Of a stretch of 64,000 nucleotides of DNA, positions 62,474 to 64,000 are shown piece by piece. A program made the position numbers and the translations under genes. The notes under the pieces were generated by a model. It had not been told where the DNA came from. It searched no databases and was given only the letters and a program-made list of their open reading frames with translations. The stretch is from Myxococcus stipitatus (lineage in GTDB: Bacteria; Myxococcota; Myxococcia; Myxococcales; Myxococcaceae), in contig NZ_CP147913.1 of NCBI RefSeq assembly GCF_037414475.1, forward strand, positions 9,620,501-9,684,500. Reading direction: 5' to 3'. The stretch's first letter is position 1. Every line of letters starts with the position of its first letter.

Positions 62474-63520
62474 TCACGGGATTCCGACGGCGCGGCGAAT
62501 CTTGTCCATCAGCTGGGTCGCCTCGGCGCGGGCCCGGCCGGCGCCGTCCTGGAGGATGCGCTCCAGCTCCGCCGGGTCGCTCACCAGCTCGGCGTGGCGC
62601 TTGCGGGCCGGACCGAAGACCGCATGGTAGGCCTCCAGGAGCCTCTTCTTGTAATCGCCGTACCCCTTCCCGCCCGCCCTCCAGCTGGCGTCCACGTCGC
62701 GGAACTCCGACTCGGGCAACAGCAGCTTGAGCAGGTCGTAGAGCGGCACGTCGCTGGCGACGGACGGGTCCGCGGGCTTGCCCGTCGGCACGGGCTTGGG
62801 CGCATCGACGGGGGTCGAGTCCGTCTTGATGGACATGATGCGCTTCTTGATTTCCTTCTCGTCCCCGAACAGCTCGATGGTGTTCCCGTACGACTTGGAC
62901 ATCTTCTTGCCGTCCACGCCGGGCACCGTCTGGGTGAACTCCTGGATGCGCGCGGAGGGAAGCCGGAGGATGCCCGGAGCGTGGCCCCGCTCCTTGCCTT
63001 CCGGGTCCGCGGGGTCGTAACCCGGCACGTATTCCGTGTTGAACTTCACGGCCCAGTCGCGGGCGAACTCGACGTGCTGAATCTGGTCCTTGCCCACGGG
63101 GACGGAGTCCGCGCTGTAGAGCAGGATGTCCGCGGCCATCAGCACCGGATAGGCGAACAGGCCGAAGTCGGGGCTGATGCCCTTGGCGACCTTCTCCTTG
63201 TAGCTGTGGGCGCGCTCCAGGTTCGCGTGGGGCACCACGGTGCCCAGGATCCAGTAGAGCTCGAGCACCTCACGCACGTCGCTCTGGCGGAAGAGCACGG
63301 CCTTCTTGGGGTCCAACCCCAGCGCCAGATACGCGACGGCCGCCTCTCGAGTGAGGTCCAGCGCGAGCTTGGGGTCGCGCACGGTGGTGAGCGCGTGGAG
63401 GTTGGCGATGAAGTAGTAGGCCTCGCCCTGGTCCTGCAGTTGGACGAACTGGCGAATGGCGCCGTAGTAGTTGCCGATGTGCAGCTTTCCAGAAGACTGC
63501 ACGCCTGAGAGGATCCGCAT
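62474..63520 (-). CDS. trpS: tryptophanyl-tRNA synthetase
   Basis: 348 residues from ATG 63520; the frame is open further upstream but the family begins at RILSGVQSSGKLHIGNYYG. Class I signatures HIGN (residues 14-17) and KMSKS (206-210) are present. The Trp-binding region DILLYSADSVPVGKDQIQHVE is intact. It charges tRNA-Trp. The C-terminal part is a helix bundle (EATQLMDKIRRAVG). Gene 160 bp upstream of scpA on the same strand. Confidence 0.96.
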   Translation of the reverse strand: MRILSGVQSSGKLHIGNYYGAIRQFVQLQDQGEAYYFIANLHALTTVRDPKLALDLTREAAVAYLALGLDPKKAVLFRQSDVREVLELYWILGTVVPHANLERAHSYKEKVAKGISPDFGLFAYPVLMAADILLYSADSVPVGKDQIQHVEFARDWAVKFNTEYVPGYDPADPEGKERGHAPGILRLPSARIQEFTQTVPGVDGKKMSKSYGNTIELFGDEKEIKKRIMSIKTDSTPVDAPKPVPTGKPADPSVASDVPLYDLLKLLLPESEFRDVDASWRAGGKGYGDYKKRLLEAYHAVFGPARKRHAELVSDPAELERILQDGAGRARAEATQLMDKIRRAVGIP

Positions 63521-63810
63521 GTCGGGTTCCGAATCGGGAAGTCGGGAATCAGCCGCCGGATTCCAACGACTCGAATCCGGTGTCCATGAGACGCAGGTGG
63601 TTCGCACACCCGCCCCGCCCCTGCAACCCTCCGTTAAGTCGCCAGCACCTTCGAGGCTTCCTCGAACCCCACCACGCGCCTGCTTGGAAAATTGCGACCC
63701 GCAAGGAATTTCCGAGGAATTCCAGGCACTTGCGATTGAGTGGCGGCGGGTGGAGCGGTACCCTGGTCGCCGCATCCGCGAGCAACCTCTCCTCGGGAGG
63801 ACGAACGGGC

Positions 63811-64000
63811 ATGGAGTCATTCAAGGGAAGTCTCGCCAGCTATCGCCTGCAACTGGTGATGTCCCCGCTCTTCTCGACGCCCGGCGTGGAGGGCACATTG
63901 CGGGTGGAGCGAGGTGCCATCCAGCGTTGCTTCCAGGTGAAGGACGGCTTCCTGGTGGGCGAGAGCTCGAACGACCCTCGGGAGCACCTGGCGCAGGTGT
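63811..64000 (+). CDS. start of DUF4388-like/PATAN-type protein, 3' end outside window
   Basis: 63 codons are visible from ATG 63811 (GGGAGGACGAACGGGC upstream). The first residues, MESFKGSLASYRLQLVMSPL, with GTLRVERGAIQRCFQVKDGF and LVGESSNDPREHLAQV, resemble the beta-rich start of DUF4388/PATAN domains. In myxobacteria these often begin response-regulator-like proteins or gliding-motility proteins. It is divergent from trpS with 290 bp between the starts. The family call is tentative with so little sequence. Confidence 0.5.
   Translation, partial: MESFKGSLASYRLQLVMSPLFSTPGVEGTLRVERGAIQRCFQVKDGFLVGESSNDPREHLAQV

Overview
The window looks like a stretch of a myxobacterial chromosome (Myxococcus/Corallococcus type). 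It is very GC-rich with strong third-position G/C bias. It also carries typical myxobacterial content: an NtrC-type two-component pair, a methyl-accepting chemotaxis protein, many lipoproteins, zinc-metalloprotease paralogues and proteins with long low-complexity extensions. Assignment to the family is inferred from this content; no rRNA or other marker is present.

Layout. 1-2595: a minus-strand housekeeping block (membrane protein fragment, phasin-like protein, Mrp/ApbC Fe-S carrier ATPase, lipoprotein). 2664-2850: a complete tRNA-Gly(GCC) unit with promoter and terminator. 2851-10998: an accessory island next to the tRNA, made of two different IS3-family elements, IS66 and IS3 transposase relics, a decapitated large serine recombinase, and two copies of a short zinc-ribbon gene that each follow unrecognised small genes. 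10999-20793: SppA, RtcA, a CocE-type hydrolase, a sigma-54 response regulator/histidine kinase pair, and a metallo-beta-lactamase-fold hydrolase. 21164-26213: a five-gene YbhGFSR-like efflux operon, followed by an MFS transporter. 27593-33079: a mini zinc ribbon, a polytopic membrane protein, an EEP-fold lipoprotein, a SLC10A7-type transporter and a MarR-GNAT fusion.

33098-39424 holds two paralogous secreted HExxH metalloproteases. The first is split by a second copy of the same IS found at 3044-4566; removing the IS plus one copy of a 4-bp target duplication restores an intact 740-residue frame. 39571-42017: a Cache-type sensor protein coupled to a chemoreceptor. 42263-46147: a glutamine amidotransferase, TesB thioesterase, and a BASS-type symporter translationally coupled to a predicted outer-membrane protein. 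46204-50721: SlyD-like FKBP, then a nuclease/helicase pair resembling the MrfB-MrfA repair factors. 50810-57885: an anion/arsenite-type transporter, a lipoprotein, a GspE N-domain protein, and a coupled cyclic-nucleotide-binding/HEAT-repeat pair. 57970-63520: RluB-type pseudouridine synthase with a very long Arg/Gly-rich repeat tail, ScpB, ScpA and TrpS. The window ends inside a plus-strand gene.

The features I find most unusual are the duplicated zinc-ribbon cassette in the tRNA-adjacent island, the repeat tail on the pseudouridine synthase (with a 156-bp DNA-level super-repeat), the symporter/outer-membrane protein couple, and the clean IS knockout of one protease paralogue.
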